Shown: piece by piece, positions 1 to 10,877 of the stretch
Layout of the letters: the number at the start of each line of letters is the position of its first letter
Numbering within the stretch: the first letter of the stretch is position 1
Assembly: GCA_000149265.1 (NCBI GenBank)
Contig: CH003232.1
Span: 1,022,176-1,086,175 of the forward strand
Length of the DNA: 64,000 nucleotides
DNA from: Ciona savignyi
Lineage: Eukaryota > Chordata > Ascidiacea > Phlebobranchia > Cionidae
Direction of reading: 5' to 3'
Program-made: the position numbers and the translations under genes
The notes under the pieces: model-generated
Seen by the model: only the letters and a program-made list of their open reading frames with translations
What the model was told of the DNA's origin: nothing
The model's database searches: none

Positions 1-350
1 AAGGGTTAATAAATTAAGGGCTTTAATTGGTATCGTTGGAGTTAGAGATAGGGTTAGTGCTGAGAATTCATTTATTTTGGAGTTAGATTGGCAGCTATAC
101 TTAGGTTGGAAGTTTTATAAACCCACAGGTAAAAAAATGACCTTAAATTTCAACCCAAAAATATAAAATCCCCCAAACCCACAAAGAAGAAGCAAAAAAA
201 AACAAATTTTTAGCCCCAAAATTATAAAAAAAATTCCCCAAACCCATAGAGAATAAGCAAATAACCTCAACTTACCCAAATAACCCTAAAATAACCAAAA
301 ATTCCCCAAGCCCCCAAAAAGACGCAAAAAAAACAATTTTAAACCCACAG

Positions 351-3300
351 AGGAGAAAGCCGACCCGAAAGACATCAACGATCTCGCGAACCAGGTCCTC
401 GCACTCACGCTCCCGGTCGGAAGAGCAGAGATCGATCAGCTTGCATCCGAGATCCGAGATCTGGTCGGTCGTCTTCCTAACGTGGACGATATCCTTGCGG
501 AAACGGAGGGCGATCTTGATAGAGCCAACCAGCTGCTCGCTGACGCAAACCAAGCAAAGTGGGTGGTTGTTTTTCTGCCCTCATTTAGGGTTTTTGCTCT
601 TTTTACCTATCAAATTTTCATAAAAACGACTTTTTTTGGAAATGATTTTTTTGCATGAAATTTATTAATTTGTGGTTGTTATTTTTTCGGGGAAAACTAT
701 AAGGAGGGAAAGCAGGAATAAGGGAAACTGCATACTTAAATATGGATTATGACATTTGAGTTAGTTTTAAACATGAAGTTAGAGTTAGAGTTAGGGTCAG
801 TTCTGGGGTTTCAATTTCCCTCCTTTTAGTGTTGCCTTTTGTTCTACCTTTATTTTCGGGAGAAGAGATTTTGCCTTTCTTACCTGTCAAATAGACACAT
901 TTTCATAAAAATAACTCTTTTGCATAAAATTTTTAAATTTGCATAAAAATGACTAATTTGCGTGAATTGGCTAATTTGCATAAGTTGGCTAATTTGCATC
1001 AATTGACTAATTTGAATAAAATTGTCTAATTTGAATAAAATTGTCTAATTTGAATAAAATTAACTAATTTGAATAAAATGACTAATTTGCATAAAATGAC
1101 TAATTTGAATAAAATTGACTAATTGGAATAAAATGACTAATTGGAATAAAATGACTAATTTGAATAAAATTGTCTAATTTGAATAAAATTGACTAATTTG
1201 AATAAAATGACGAATTTGAATAAAATTGACTAATTTACATCAGTTGAATAATTTGCATAGGTTGGCTAATTTGAATAAAAACAACTAATTTATGTGAAAG
1301 AAAACACTATTTTTTAATATAAACAACAGAGTTTCATTTAATGTCCTTTTTCCACAGACAAGCCGCCACGGCAGTTGCCAGTGACGCGAAGGCAGTTGTC
1401 ACGGCGCTCTCACAAGCCGACAACGCCTCCCAAGAAGCCGAAGCCGCAAAGACACAAGCCACGGCTGATATCGGGCTGGCAGAGGACAAGATTAATGAGG
1501 TGATTTTGGTGATTTTGTGGCGTATTAGTTGGACTGATGTTTTAGGGGTTAATTAGCCGGAGATATTGGGGGAATGCACTTTATAATGGAGATAATTGTT
1601 AGGGTTAGTTGGGGATAGGGCTAAAGTTAGGTTTAAATTTGGTGATTTTGTGGTGTCTGTATTTTGGTCGGTGCTTTGAGGGTTAATTGACCAAAGATAA
1701 TAAGAAAATGCACTTTAAATATAAATTTGGTTGTTAGGGTTAAAGTTAGAGTTGTGGTTAAATTTGTGGTTATGTTGTGGTGTCTGTATTGTTGGGGTGG
1801 TGTTTTGGGGTTAATTAACCAAAAATAAATGAAGCACCTTAAAGGGAGATTAGGTTGTTAGGGTTAGTTGGGGTGGGGTTGTGATTAGGGTTAAGTTTGT
1901 GGTTACGTTGTGGTGTTTGTATTGGTTGGACTGGTGTTTTAGGGGTTAATTAGCCGGAGATATTGGGGGAATGCACTTTATAATGGAGATTATTGTTAGG
2001 GTTAGTTAAGGCTAGGGCTAAAGTTAGGTTTAAATTTGGTGATTTTGTGGTGTCTGTATTTTGGTTGGTGCTTTGAGGGTTAATTGACCAGAGATAATAG
2101 GAAAATGCACTTTAAATATAAATTTGGTTGTTAGGGTTAAAGTTTGAGTTGTGGTTAAATTTGTGGTGTCTGTATTAGTTGAGGTGGTGTTTTGATGTTA
2201 ATTAACCAAAAATAAAGGAAGCACCTTAAAGGGAGATTAGGTTGTTAGGGTTAGTTGGGGTGGGGTTGTGATTAGGGTTAAGTTTGTGGTTACGTTGTGG
2301 TGTTTCTATTGGTAGGGGTGGTGTTTTATGGGTTAATTAGTCGGAGATATTGGGGGAATGCACTTTAAAATGGAGATTAGGTTGTTAGGGTTAGTTGGGG
2401 GCTAGGGTTAATTTTGAGGTTACTTTCATTTGTTTGTCTTTGTTTGGGTGGTGTTTAGTGGTAAAATAAGGGGGTAAGTGGGGTACTGCTTTTTAAAAAT
2501 AGAGATAAGGGGCTTAAAGTTTGCTATTTGCCTAAAGTTCTTTTCTGTAATAGAAAAGATTTAATATTTAATAAAAATAAATCAGATAAAAACTGTTCAA
2601 TGAAAAAATATAATTTAAAACTATTTTTATCACGAAAAACTTTACACCAGTTTATAAAATGCATAGTTATCAAACAATATATCTTTTCAGATCAAATCTG
2701 CCATCAACGACCTTGAGGCGCAAATGACGGACATTTCGAGACGAATCGGCGAATTTGAGTCCCGTTTGAGCGACGTTGAACACCAGTTGACCGAAAATAA
2801 ATTGAGTCTGATTAGGGCGACTGAAGAAGCCAATAATGCGAATTCGACCGCTCATACGGCTCTTCAGGTGAGTTAAATTCCACGATGGGCTTTGTGCTGA
2901 AGTAATGCACGTAATGGGCTTTGTGCTGAAGTAATGCACATAATGGGCTTTGTGCTGAAGTAATGCCCATAATGGGCTTTGTGCTGAAGTAATGCACATA
3001 ATGGGCTTTGTGCTGAAGTAATGCCCATAATGGGCTTTGTGCTGAAGTAATACACGTAAAAGCCATAGTCTTCTTACTTGAATAATGTGCTCAAGAGACA
3101 TTGCAAACAAATGTTTTATTGGGGGAAATAGGTTTTGTACTTGAGAGTGATGCACGTAAGAGACGTTGTCTGGGGGAAAACCTAAAGGAAAAGCGGAAAG
3201 GAGGGAAGGAGGGAAACTGCAAACTAAAATGAAGATTATGATATTAGAGTTAGTTTTAAACATGGGGTTGGAATTAGGGTTAGTTTTGGGGTTGAGATTA

Positions 3301-4339
3301 GTGTTTAGGGCAGGGTTAAATTTATTTTTCGTAGTTTGAGTAAGCAGTTTTCCTTCTTCCCGCTTTCCCACACAAATCAACCTTGATAAGCACACCACCT
3401 GTCCATCTGTGCCACATTTTAACCCACCAACCCTACCATCACAGAACCTACAAGGGCAGACGGAACTTATCAATCGAGCCACCAACACAATTAACGAGAA
3501 AAAGGACAAAACTGATCGACTTGCCGCATTAAGAAGAAACGCACAAGCTCTTACCGACACAGTAACTCAGAGCCAACAGCAGTTTAATGGTTCGTTTTAG
3601 AGTTGAATTTCTTTGTTTTTTGTAAATAATTTGGTGTTTTTTACCAAGTTGTGTGATTTTGATAGGTATACTGACATAACTGTAAAAAGCACTGGTTAGT
3701 GCAATAGTTCCGGTAACCCGACGGTGGGTGCGAGGTGATCTAACGTTTACCCCTTGGTTTTCCCGTTTACGGGGATAAACATGAATATCCTAAGCACCGA
3801 TATTTCAGTTGGTTCTAAAACTTCCATCAGTTTAAATAGGAGATCGCAAAACTACGTTTTATATTATGTGTAGTACGTGGTTTAAGCCGGAATTTTACTA
3901 TCTACGAGGATATAAATGAAGCAAACGTCTACCTTAGCTCTAGCAACTCGACTGTGGGCATAGTGTCTTACGATACCCGTGAATAAAGCATGGCTTCCCA
4001 CCCACGAGGATATAAATGAACCAACCATCCACGCACTGTAATAGCAACAGCAACACTAATGTAAAAAGCTATGCGTGTTTTTTTTGTATTGTCAATAAAA
4101 ATAGTCTGAGATATAGTCGGACCAAAAACCATCAAACCAAACCGACCCTACAACACCCCTTCCTCCACCAAAAAATCACCCAAACTAACCCACCAAACCC
4201 TACAGCGCTTAGCGACCAGCTTGACAACTACGACCGTCAACTCAACGCCAAAAACGCACGATTGGACGCTCTACTAACAGAAGTGGAAAATCTATACACT
4301 TCTATACAGAACCAAGAAGAATATCTTCGCAATTGCTAA
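351..4339 (+). CDS. Laminin beta chain, C-terminal coiled-coil exons (5' end outside window)
   Basis: Five exons join in phase: 351-558, 1358-1499, 2691-2867, 3445-3589 and 4206-4339 (TAA at 4337-4339). All introns are GT-AG. The product is the long-arm coiled coil of a basement-membrane laminin, which assembles with alpha and gamma chains into a secreted heterotrimer. The first exon reads ADPKDINDLANQVL, then LPNVDDILAETEGDL, which follows the coiled-coil stretch of vertebrate LAMB1/LAMB2 (…VDAIL.RT.GD…). The protein ends in a Cys (EEYLRNC), as beta chains end in a Cys that pairs with gamma. Heptad-rich, Ala/Glu/Gln/Lys-rich sequence runs throughout. Exons are clearly richer in G+C than the repeat-filled introns. 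It could be beta1- or beta2-like; the sequence here does not separate these. Upstream exons lie beyond base 1. Confidence 0.9.
559..1357. repeat. Laminin intron with AT-rich minisatellite
   Basis: From about 960 to 1300 a unit close to aatttgaataaaatgact recurs roughly fifteen times with small changes. About 700-840 holds a degenerate copy of the GGGCAACAC inverted-repeat family seen elsewhere in the window. Nothing coding is seen between the two laminin exons. Confidence 0.8.
1545..2460. repeat. Tandem repeat of about 390 bp in laminin intron
   Basis: The phrase gccggagatattgggggaat occurs near 1555 and 1950 and, slightly changed, near 2340, giving a period of about 390 bp with related sub-units of about 130 bp. 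Each sub-unit carries gttagggtta, resembling telomeric repeats but scattered rather than pure. No coding potential. Confidence 0.75.
2884..3060. repeat. 29-bp minisatellite, about six units
   Basis: Six near-identical 29-bp units containing gggctttgtgctgaagtaat lie 17 bases after the 2867 splice donor of a laminin exon. The unit length is not a multiple of three and it is intronic. Minus-strand open frames across it are repeat artefacts. Confidence 0.9.
3180..3400. mobile_element. GGGCAACAC-type inverted-repeat MITE (copy in laminin intron)
   Basis: A left end with ggaaggagggaaactgc and a right end with gcagttttccttcttcccgc flank a G-rich interior with ttagggttag and ttagtgtttagggcaggg. The same palindromic layout is found at 5275-5470, 48610-48815 and elsewhere, so this is an interspersed non-autonomous element. 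No target duplication was identified. Confidence 0.6.
3690..3800 (+). mobile_element. SINE fragment, 3' part
   Basis: Carries the diagnostic 3' half of the window's main SINE: cggtaacccgacggtgggtg, then ccccttggttttcccgttta and gataaacatgaatatcctaa. The 5' tRNA-like half is missing. It lies in the last laminin intron. Confidence 0.75.
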
Positions 4340-5154
4340 GCTTCATAAACCTCCATCAAACCAACTCAGTATTATTTTTCGCTGATCTAAGCGTTTTTTT
4401 GTAAATTTCGAACAGATTCTAAAATCTCAACTTTTTTTTAAATCAGCATATTTTAAGCGTTTTAAGATTCTTTAAAATCGTTTATTTACAGATAAACATT
4501 TAATTTCTGTCGTAAATTATGAATGAAATACTAATTTTGTCAATATTAATTTCGTTTACTAAAAAATTATCAATCTAGTAATTTTTATAATTTTCACTTA
4601 AAATTTTTACACAAAACCTTGTGTTTTTAGCCACTTGAAGCAGTATATTTTCCACACATTTTTTTAAATCGAGATCATAAATCAGCATATTTGTGTTTGT
4701 ACATAGTAAGTAATAGCCGCTGTCTGTATTACTAGGCAGCTGTTAAAAATAATCAAAGCGTAAAGCAGGGTCTCCTGGTTTAGTGTGGTACATTTTTAAG
4801 TTATTTTTGACACAAATTATCGTTAAAAAGCACACAAACTGTTAATCAGTGCCACATTTCCAAATTCCTACCATACACATTTCCACACAAATTAACTTTG
4901 ATAAGCACACCACCTATCCATCAGTGCCACATTTCCAAAATCCTACTAGATACAGTTCAAAACTCGAACATAAACATCAATATAAAATCACATAGACCAA
5001 CTTTACGCTTTGTAACCCGTCAACGTTTTGTCCCCTGTATATCCGGTTATATATGTTTTCTATTGGGTCCTACAATCAAGTGATGCATGTTTTTTCGTCT
5101 TTGTAATAAACCGAACGACGGGTTATGTTGTGGTGTTCGCTTTGGTGATGTGAT
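4340..5154. other. Laminin 3' flank without another gene
   Basis: AT-rich sequence following the laminin stop codon, presumably 3' UTR and intergenic. Two units of the 76-bp dispersed minisatellite lie at about 4830-4950. An aataaa occurs near 5104 but is far from the stop, so no polyadenylation site is claimed. Confidence 0.5.
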
Positions 5155-5250
5155 CGTTTTTATTTCTCTACGAGGCTAGGATATTTATTTTTATCCCGTG
5201 AATGGGAAAACCAAGGGGGTTATCACACGGGCAATCGTCAGATTATCTCT
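5155..5250 (-). mobile_element. SINE fragment (3' end)
   Basis: The reverse complement of the SINE 3' end (gtgaatgggaaaaccaaggg, then cacacgggcaatcgtcagat). The remainder of this copy may continue at about 5470-5625 beyond an inserted inverted-repeat element. Confidence 0.65.
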
Positions 5251-5274
5251 TACCTACCGGGAAAAAAAATAAAA

Positions 5275-5470
5275 GAAGGGATAGCGGGAAGGAGGGAAAC
5301 TACACACTAAAATGAAGATTATGACATTAGAGTTAGTTTTAAACATGGGGTTGGAGATAAGGTTAGTTCTAGTGTTAAGATTAGTGTTTAGGGCAGGGTT
5401 AAAATTAGTTTGAATAGTTTAGTGAGCAGTTTCCCTCCTTCCCGCTTTCCCTGCTTTTAGTGTTGCCCTG
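5275..5470. mobile_element. GGGCAACAC-type inverted-repeat MITE inside a SINE
   Basis: Left end agcgggaaggagggaaacta and right end gcagtttccctccttcccgc are inverted repeats, followed by ttttagtgttgccc. SINE sequence lies on both sides (3' part before 5250, middle and 5' part after 5470, same orientation), so the MITE probably inserted into an older SINE. Confidence 0.65.
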
Positions 5471-5744
5471 CCCACCGTCGGATTATCGGAGCTATTGTAG
5501 TTTGTTGTGTATGATTAACGTCCGTAAGTGCATTGAGTATACATCCGATTAGCTATAGACCAGTTACCAACCTACAATCCTTCGACTGAAAAGCGACGCA
5601 CTATCCCACGAAGCTTGTCGGTCGCACTGAACAGAGTTATAACTAATTACCGTAAGCGTGCTGTCCGATCTCAGAAGTTGGTACAGAAAATACTTGTCGC
5701 TGGGGTGACTTTACGCGAAGTAATCTAACGATGGGTTAGGATAT

Positions 5745-5965
5745 TCATGTTTATCCACGTGAATGGGAAAACCAAGGGGGTTAACACACGGATATTCAGC
5801 AGATCAACCCGCGTCATCCGTTGAATTATCGGAGCTATTGTAATGTGTTGTTTAAGATATACACGTTCCTTCATTTTGGTAGAACCCATTAATCAGCTGG
5901 GTTCAGGCAATGTCCGTAAAGTGCCTTTCACAAGGACACAACCATTTAGCTAGCGACCAGTTTCG
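5745..5965 (-). mobile_element. SINE copy, diverged
   Basis: Runs from the 3' tail (aggatattcatgtttatcc) through the central motif (gttcaggcaatgtccgtaaa) to the gctagcgaccagtttcg segment near the 5' half. It is read on the minus strand. Confidence 0.7.
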
Positions 5966-5999
5966 CATTGCCAAGTCAACTCGCATTTTCCAACTCTTA

Positions 6000-6620
6000 G
6001 GGTAAAACACGAACATCCTACCCGAAGGTTACATGTAAAAATCAGGTATTCACTTTTACAAAAAAAATGATATATATGTCTATTCCCGTGTGTTGAAAAG
6101 AGCAATGGGCTTCGCAGGACCATTTTAGTCATTACAATAAAATTCTCATTCAATATATCAACAATTCGGGCGCGTTTCCCAGTCTGATTTCACTAAAGAT
6201 ATTGCCGGGTCGAAACCAGCGGTTAGCTAATTCCGCTTACCGACAGTTAACTTCACATTTAACATTGTGCTGTAATAAGTAAAGTTTTGTTTGTGCAAAC
6301 CCCTTTAATCTGCTGGTTAAAGCATTGTCTGCTAAGTGACCAATTTGTTAACGCAGCTGATTCGTATACTGATTAATGTGTAACAAAACAGCAGCAAGAC
6401 GAGTCAATCATGTGCTCGAAATTTAGCACGTAAAAAATATATGGTAATTGTGGCCAATATCTAAACCAGTTTCTATACATAAACGGTCGACACCATAGGT
6501 TTGAAATATAACACGGTAAAATGGTGCTGAAACGTCTTTTTACCCGTAAATACTAAATATACATACATCGTAGTGCAACAAACCTATGATGATATGGTAG
6601 GCTGTGTAGGTTATTTCGGT
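6000..6620. other. Stretch with no recognised gene
   Basis: No supported coding region, RNA gene or clear repeat was found. Short open frames lack splice or composition support. Confidence 0.4.
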
Positions 6621-6624
6621 GACC

Positions 6625-6925
6625 AGTCAACTGAACCCCTTACAACTGAACCCCTTACAACTGAGCCCCTACAACTGAACCCCTTTACAACTGAACTCCT
6701 TTTAACCAAACGCTTTTAACTGAAAAGGGGGTTCAGTTGTAAAGAGGTTCAATCGAAATGGGTTCAGTTGTAAAGGGGTTCAGTTTAAAGGGGTTCAGTT
6801 TAAAGGGGTTCAGTTAAAAGGAGTTCAGTTGTAAGGGGCTTAATTGTAGGGGTTCAGTTGTAAAGGGTTCAGTTGTAAGGGTTCAGTTGTAAGGGGTTCA
6901 GTTGTAAGGGGTTCAGTTGTCATGG
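6625..6925. repeat. Long inverted repeat built of ttcagttgtaaagggg units
   Basis: The left arm (about 6625-6720) has tandem ccccttacaactgaa units. The right arm (about 6725-6925) has the complementary ttcagttgtaaagggg in tandem, about a dozen times with small changes. The arms can pair into a long hairpin. No coding sequence. Confidence 0.85.
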
Positions 6926-6999
6926 AACCGTTATTTCAACCTACAACGTTTTAACTTTACAACGATTAACCTCTACAAGGTAGGAATAGGAGTATCATA

Positions 7000-8595
7000 C
7001 AATTACATTATTTTAAAAACACCAAGAACCAGTATCGCATTACCAATTAAATGAAATTAACCTTTCAGGCCCACTCTGGTTAAAATAGTAAAACACAAAT
7101 AAGGCTTACAACTGGGTTAAAACACAAATTAGGCTTACAACTACTACAACACAGACTATACATTGTTTGTTTTTAACATGTATTCTACATTGTTGTGTAA
7201 TAGAACTCCATCGTTGTCAAATAAACCGCGGTCAGGAGCGATTGTGAGGTCATACCAAGAAAATATTGAAGTGTGTTGTGTACTGTAGATAACGTGGCAA
7301 AAAAGGTTGAATGTTTGCCTACATATCAAGGTTTTTTAAAATGTTAGCAACGTCAGTTTAATATTTGAATGGTGCGTTGATTGTTCCAACTCTTAATGCT
7401 AGCGTTCTAGTTCTAGCTAAATTTTAAGCAACCGCAGTCTATTATTTATATTGTATACATCATCAACGTAGGTTGTATAGTTTGCCAGCCAATAGTTCGA
7501 CGAGTTTATCTAACATATATATGCTGCGTTGGTGCTACCGGTTCTATATGTAAATGGTACCGTTTCATTTCAGTTGATGTTACCGGTTCTACCATGATTT
7601 TGTACCGGTTCTAAGTTTAAACCCAGGAACCTAACTTTATTGCATGTATGACCAGAGCAAAATGGAGGAAAACTGCTAAACAAAGCTCCTAATGTAAAAT
7701 GTTACGACCTAACTTCTTTATGCTATACTCAAGCGCCCTATGTTTCCCTTTTCAACCTAGTTCCACGAAAACGCCTATGGCTCAAAATCCGTGACTAGAT
7801 AGTAGACAATTTTAACATGCTAAATTGAAGTTTAGTTCTGTACTTTAAATGGATCGCTGTCAAAACTAGGTTGAGCTTATACTTAAACGGGTATGTATAT
7901 GTTTGCGCTAAAATAGACACTTTGTACAGGAAAAATATGTGTAACACAAACTCTCCTAATTTTTGACAAATGCACATCATTATAAAGTTAGACAAGAAGT
8001 AACTGTTAATGATTTTTTAAGCTCAGAACAAAAAACTGAAAAGAATCTCAAGTAAATGTCCAACCGATTAACATGATGGGTTGGTGCGTCGAATAAACAG
8101 TTTGGCCATAGATTACTTATATATTGATATGGTTTTACGACAATTTAGTCGTATTACCGACGATGCAGTTTTTTGGTAAGCATATATAAAGCGTAGATAA
8201 AACAATTAGTTGCTTTTGGACATGCTTAAATCAGAACAAACATATCTGGTAATTAAAATATATTAGTGGCAAAGGCAAACAAACACATACTATTTTGTAC
8301 GTAAACTCTAGTTTGTAATATCATCGTTACAGCTTGTTACTTCTGCTGTGAAAAATTATGTTAACGAAAGTTATTACAGAGGTACAGTTTGCCGGATTGG
8401 TATTTTATACAGCACTTAGTATAATTATTCAACTATCATGTGTGAAATATTTACCATAAATAGAAAATTAAAAAATATATACATTATTTGCCATCTTTGC
8501 AACACTGAGTAGCTTATATACATGAACAAATTTATTAGTTCACTAAGAAAATGATATAGGTTAACGAAATACATGGTTTAACTTAAAAGAAACGT
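7000..8595. other. 3' flank of gene-2 copy 1; part of the inverted duplication
   Basis: Bases about 7020-7290 match the reverse complement of about 32770-33020 (shared caatcgctcctgac segment). Bases 8400-8595 match the flank after gene 2 of copy C. Bases about 7840-8400 match the flank at about 14670-15200 after copy A. No separate gene is supported. Confidence 0.6.
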
Positions 8596-10815
8596 TTATA
8601 ATCTCGTGCTGGATACGGCCACTCCAAGAAGAAATATGGCCACCAAATGCCAACCAATAGAACTAGCCAGTATCGCCCCAACCATTAAAACCCCGAGCAT
8701 TGATATTGCTTCTACAGTTACTTGGTCAAGATTTACACCAAGTCTTCTGGCAACCGAAACTACTACTGACGAAATAAAAGCAAAAAGGCGTTTTGCTATG
8801 GCAACACTCGCTCTAGCGACCATATTGATAACAGTCTCTTCTCTTCTGTCATCATCGGGTTCTACAACCTCTTCGGTCATAACTTCATCTTCATTGTCAT
8901 CTTGGTCACTTGTTGGACCCTAAATCAAAATGTCGGTCAAATAAGGTAATATTTTATTAGAAAAAATCTATTGTCGGAAATTGTCAGATTATCTTAAATA
9001 AAGCAGCCAGTTATCAAAGCTAATGCAGCGTGGGGTTACGAAATAATATGCTTTAGTTATTGTTCAACCGAATAAACCAGTAAATTTAAACAATGTTAAA
9101 GTCTTCTTTGCACTTGTTCTAATTCTTTATCTACTGTAGTCTATTTGTTACAAGGGTTTGTTACAAGTTTGTTTGCCCAATAAAACACAGTGTTCTGGCA
9201 AGAGCCGATAAGTGTTTATATACTCTTGTGTTCGTAATGAGCCTAATAATGTACATCTCGCAGTTGTTTCAATTCTTCTTCCACAGCAAATTGCATGAAT
9301 GGCTGATTCATGGAGGTATCGAACACCCCGGTGTTAGTCGGCATTTCTTTCTCCAATGAAGACCGCATCGCCGCCAATTTCCCCCATACATTGCCTAAAA
9401 ACTCTCCTGGATTGCTGGTTCTGAAATAACGTTAACATTTTTTTACACTTAATGTTAATCTGACAGATTAGTCTGCTGGGTTATTGCGTCACCTTTAAGC
9501 CGAAGGGTTGTAGATACAAAACTGGTCGCTAGCGAGTCGGTTGTGTCATTGGGCAAGGCACTTAACATACATTTTTCCCAACGAAAGAATGGGTTAAATA
9601 AATTGAAGGAATGTCTAAAACGCACACAACACACTGCAATAGATCCGGTAAACCTACGGGGGGCGCAAAGTGATCTGGAAATTGCCCGTGTGTTAACCCC
9701 CTTGGTTCTTTCACTCACAAGGTCAAACATTAATATCTTATCCAATTCTATACAAATTTTACTCACTGCTGAATGTGATCATTGGCATAATTTAAATGCT
9801 TGGTAAACGTATCCAGTCTCTCTGTTAGATTAGAAAACTGGCGATCTTGCGGGCCAAGCGCCAGCCTGGCTGTTTCGAGTGTACCGTTCATTTCCTTTCG
9901 TACCCGATCATATTGCTCCGTTACAGTGTTATCTTTCCTATGAGTTCGAAAACTTATATTCGCATTGAACACGTAACACCACAACGGTTAACAAATGTGC
10001 CAAAAATAGACTACATTACTTACTCGTGTGGTAACTTAACATAAATTAGAATTAACTTAGACAAATAAAGTTTCAAGTTATGGTCGCCACAACATACCCG
10101 TTTAACTTTTCCGTTGCGTGAACCAAAAAACTGTTCAGAGCACGTTTACAAGTTTCTTCGGATATTTTGCAGACGCTTTCCTTGACTGCGTCCCAAGATG
10201 TGTCAACCACACTACGGATATTGGCGTAAGCTACAGTCCTTTCTCTGTAACGTTTCATTTCTATGGAATCTGAAAATATTTTAAAATTAAATAGCTTTCA
10301 ACGCGCGTCTATTCTTACAAAATACCCGATTGGAGTTGTACCGCTGACTGTTGTATTGGTTTAAGACAAAGTTTAACCGAATCGGTGAAATTCCTCCAAT
10401 TTAAATTTCCATCCAAAAACGTCACCTCGACTTTCAGTATTTCGATGTTGTGTAAATCCTACAAACACAGGAAAAATTGTTTTACATCTAACAATTCCAA
10501 CTGTGGGCAACATCACTTACAGTGTAGTTGACCGGCAATTGCAAGCAGAACATGAGGTTTTTCTTCATTGTATTTGGGAATGAATGGAAGAACTTAGAAG
10601 TCTCGCACTGGAACACGGGGAACATTATACAATTAAACCATATATTGATCTATAGTCTATATTAACTTGTGTTTGTTTAAAGCGTGGGTTAAAACTAATA
10701 TTTAGCTATCGTAGTAAAATAAATCTCAACCTGAATTCCTCCAGTTTCTTGTTGCAAACTTGACCCTCCACTTGGCGTCGCTACAACGGTGACGTCAGTT
10801 ATGTACGTCATTTCT
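8596..10815 (-). pseudogene. Gene-2 copy 1: unknown membrane protein, 5' truncated
   Basis: Seven exons match exons 3-9 of the complete copies and have identical lengths: 10731-10815, 10521-10592, 10326-10458, 10098-10269, 9767-9937, 9255-9420 and 8596-8919 (stop at 8596-8598). No frameshift or internal stop was found. Exons 1 and 2 and the whole upstream vWA gene are missing. Similarity to the other copies ends at about 10878, where an AT-rich tandem array begins. Without the N-terminal anchor exon it may be a relic, or it may use another first exon. The last exon encodes the acidic segment and the hydrophobic tail ending in VSSTRL. A SINE lies in intron 7, antisense to the gene, at the same position as in copies A and C. 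Confidence 0.8.
9470..9755 (+). mobile_element. SINE in intron 7 of gene-2 copy 1
   Basis: The SINE body includes ggtcgctagcgagtcggttg, gggcaaggcacttaacatac and cccgtgtgttaacccccttg. The equivalent insertion is present in copies A and C, so it predates the duplications. Confidence 0.8.
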
Positions 10816-10877
10816 CTGTTGACGTCATACGAAATAAGATTTAACATTTGTTATTATTACGTGTGCAGCAATTGTAA

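Noticed and set aside
2670..3560. Long minus-strand open frame of 296 codons with repeated HYFSTKP
   Set aside because: It is a shadow of the 29-bp minisatellite and of two laminin exons on the other strand; no splice or motif support.
8606..8923. Plus-strand Ser/Thr-rich open frames opposite exon 9 in copies 1, 2 and A
   Set aside because: They are antisense shadows of the hydrophobic tail exon; the minus strand has conserved splice sites and stops.
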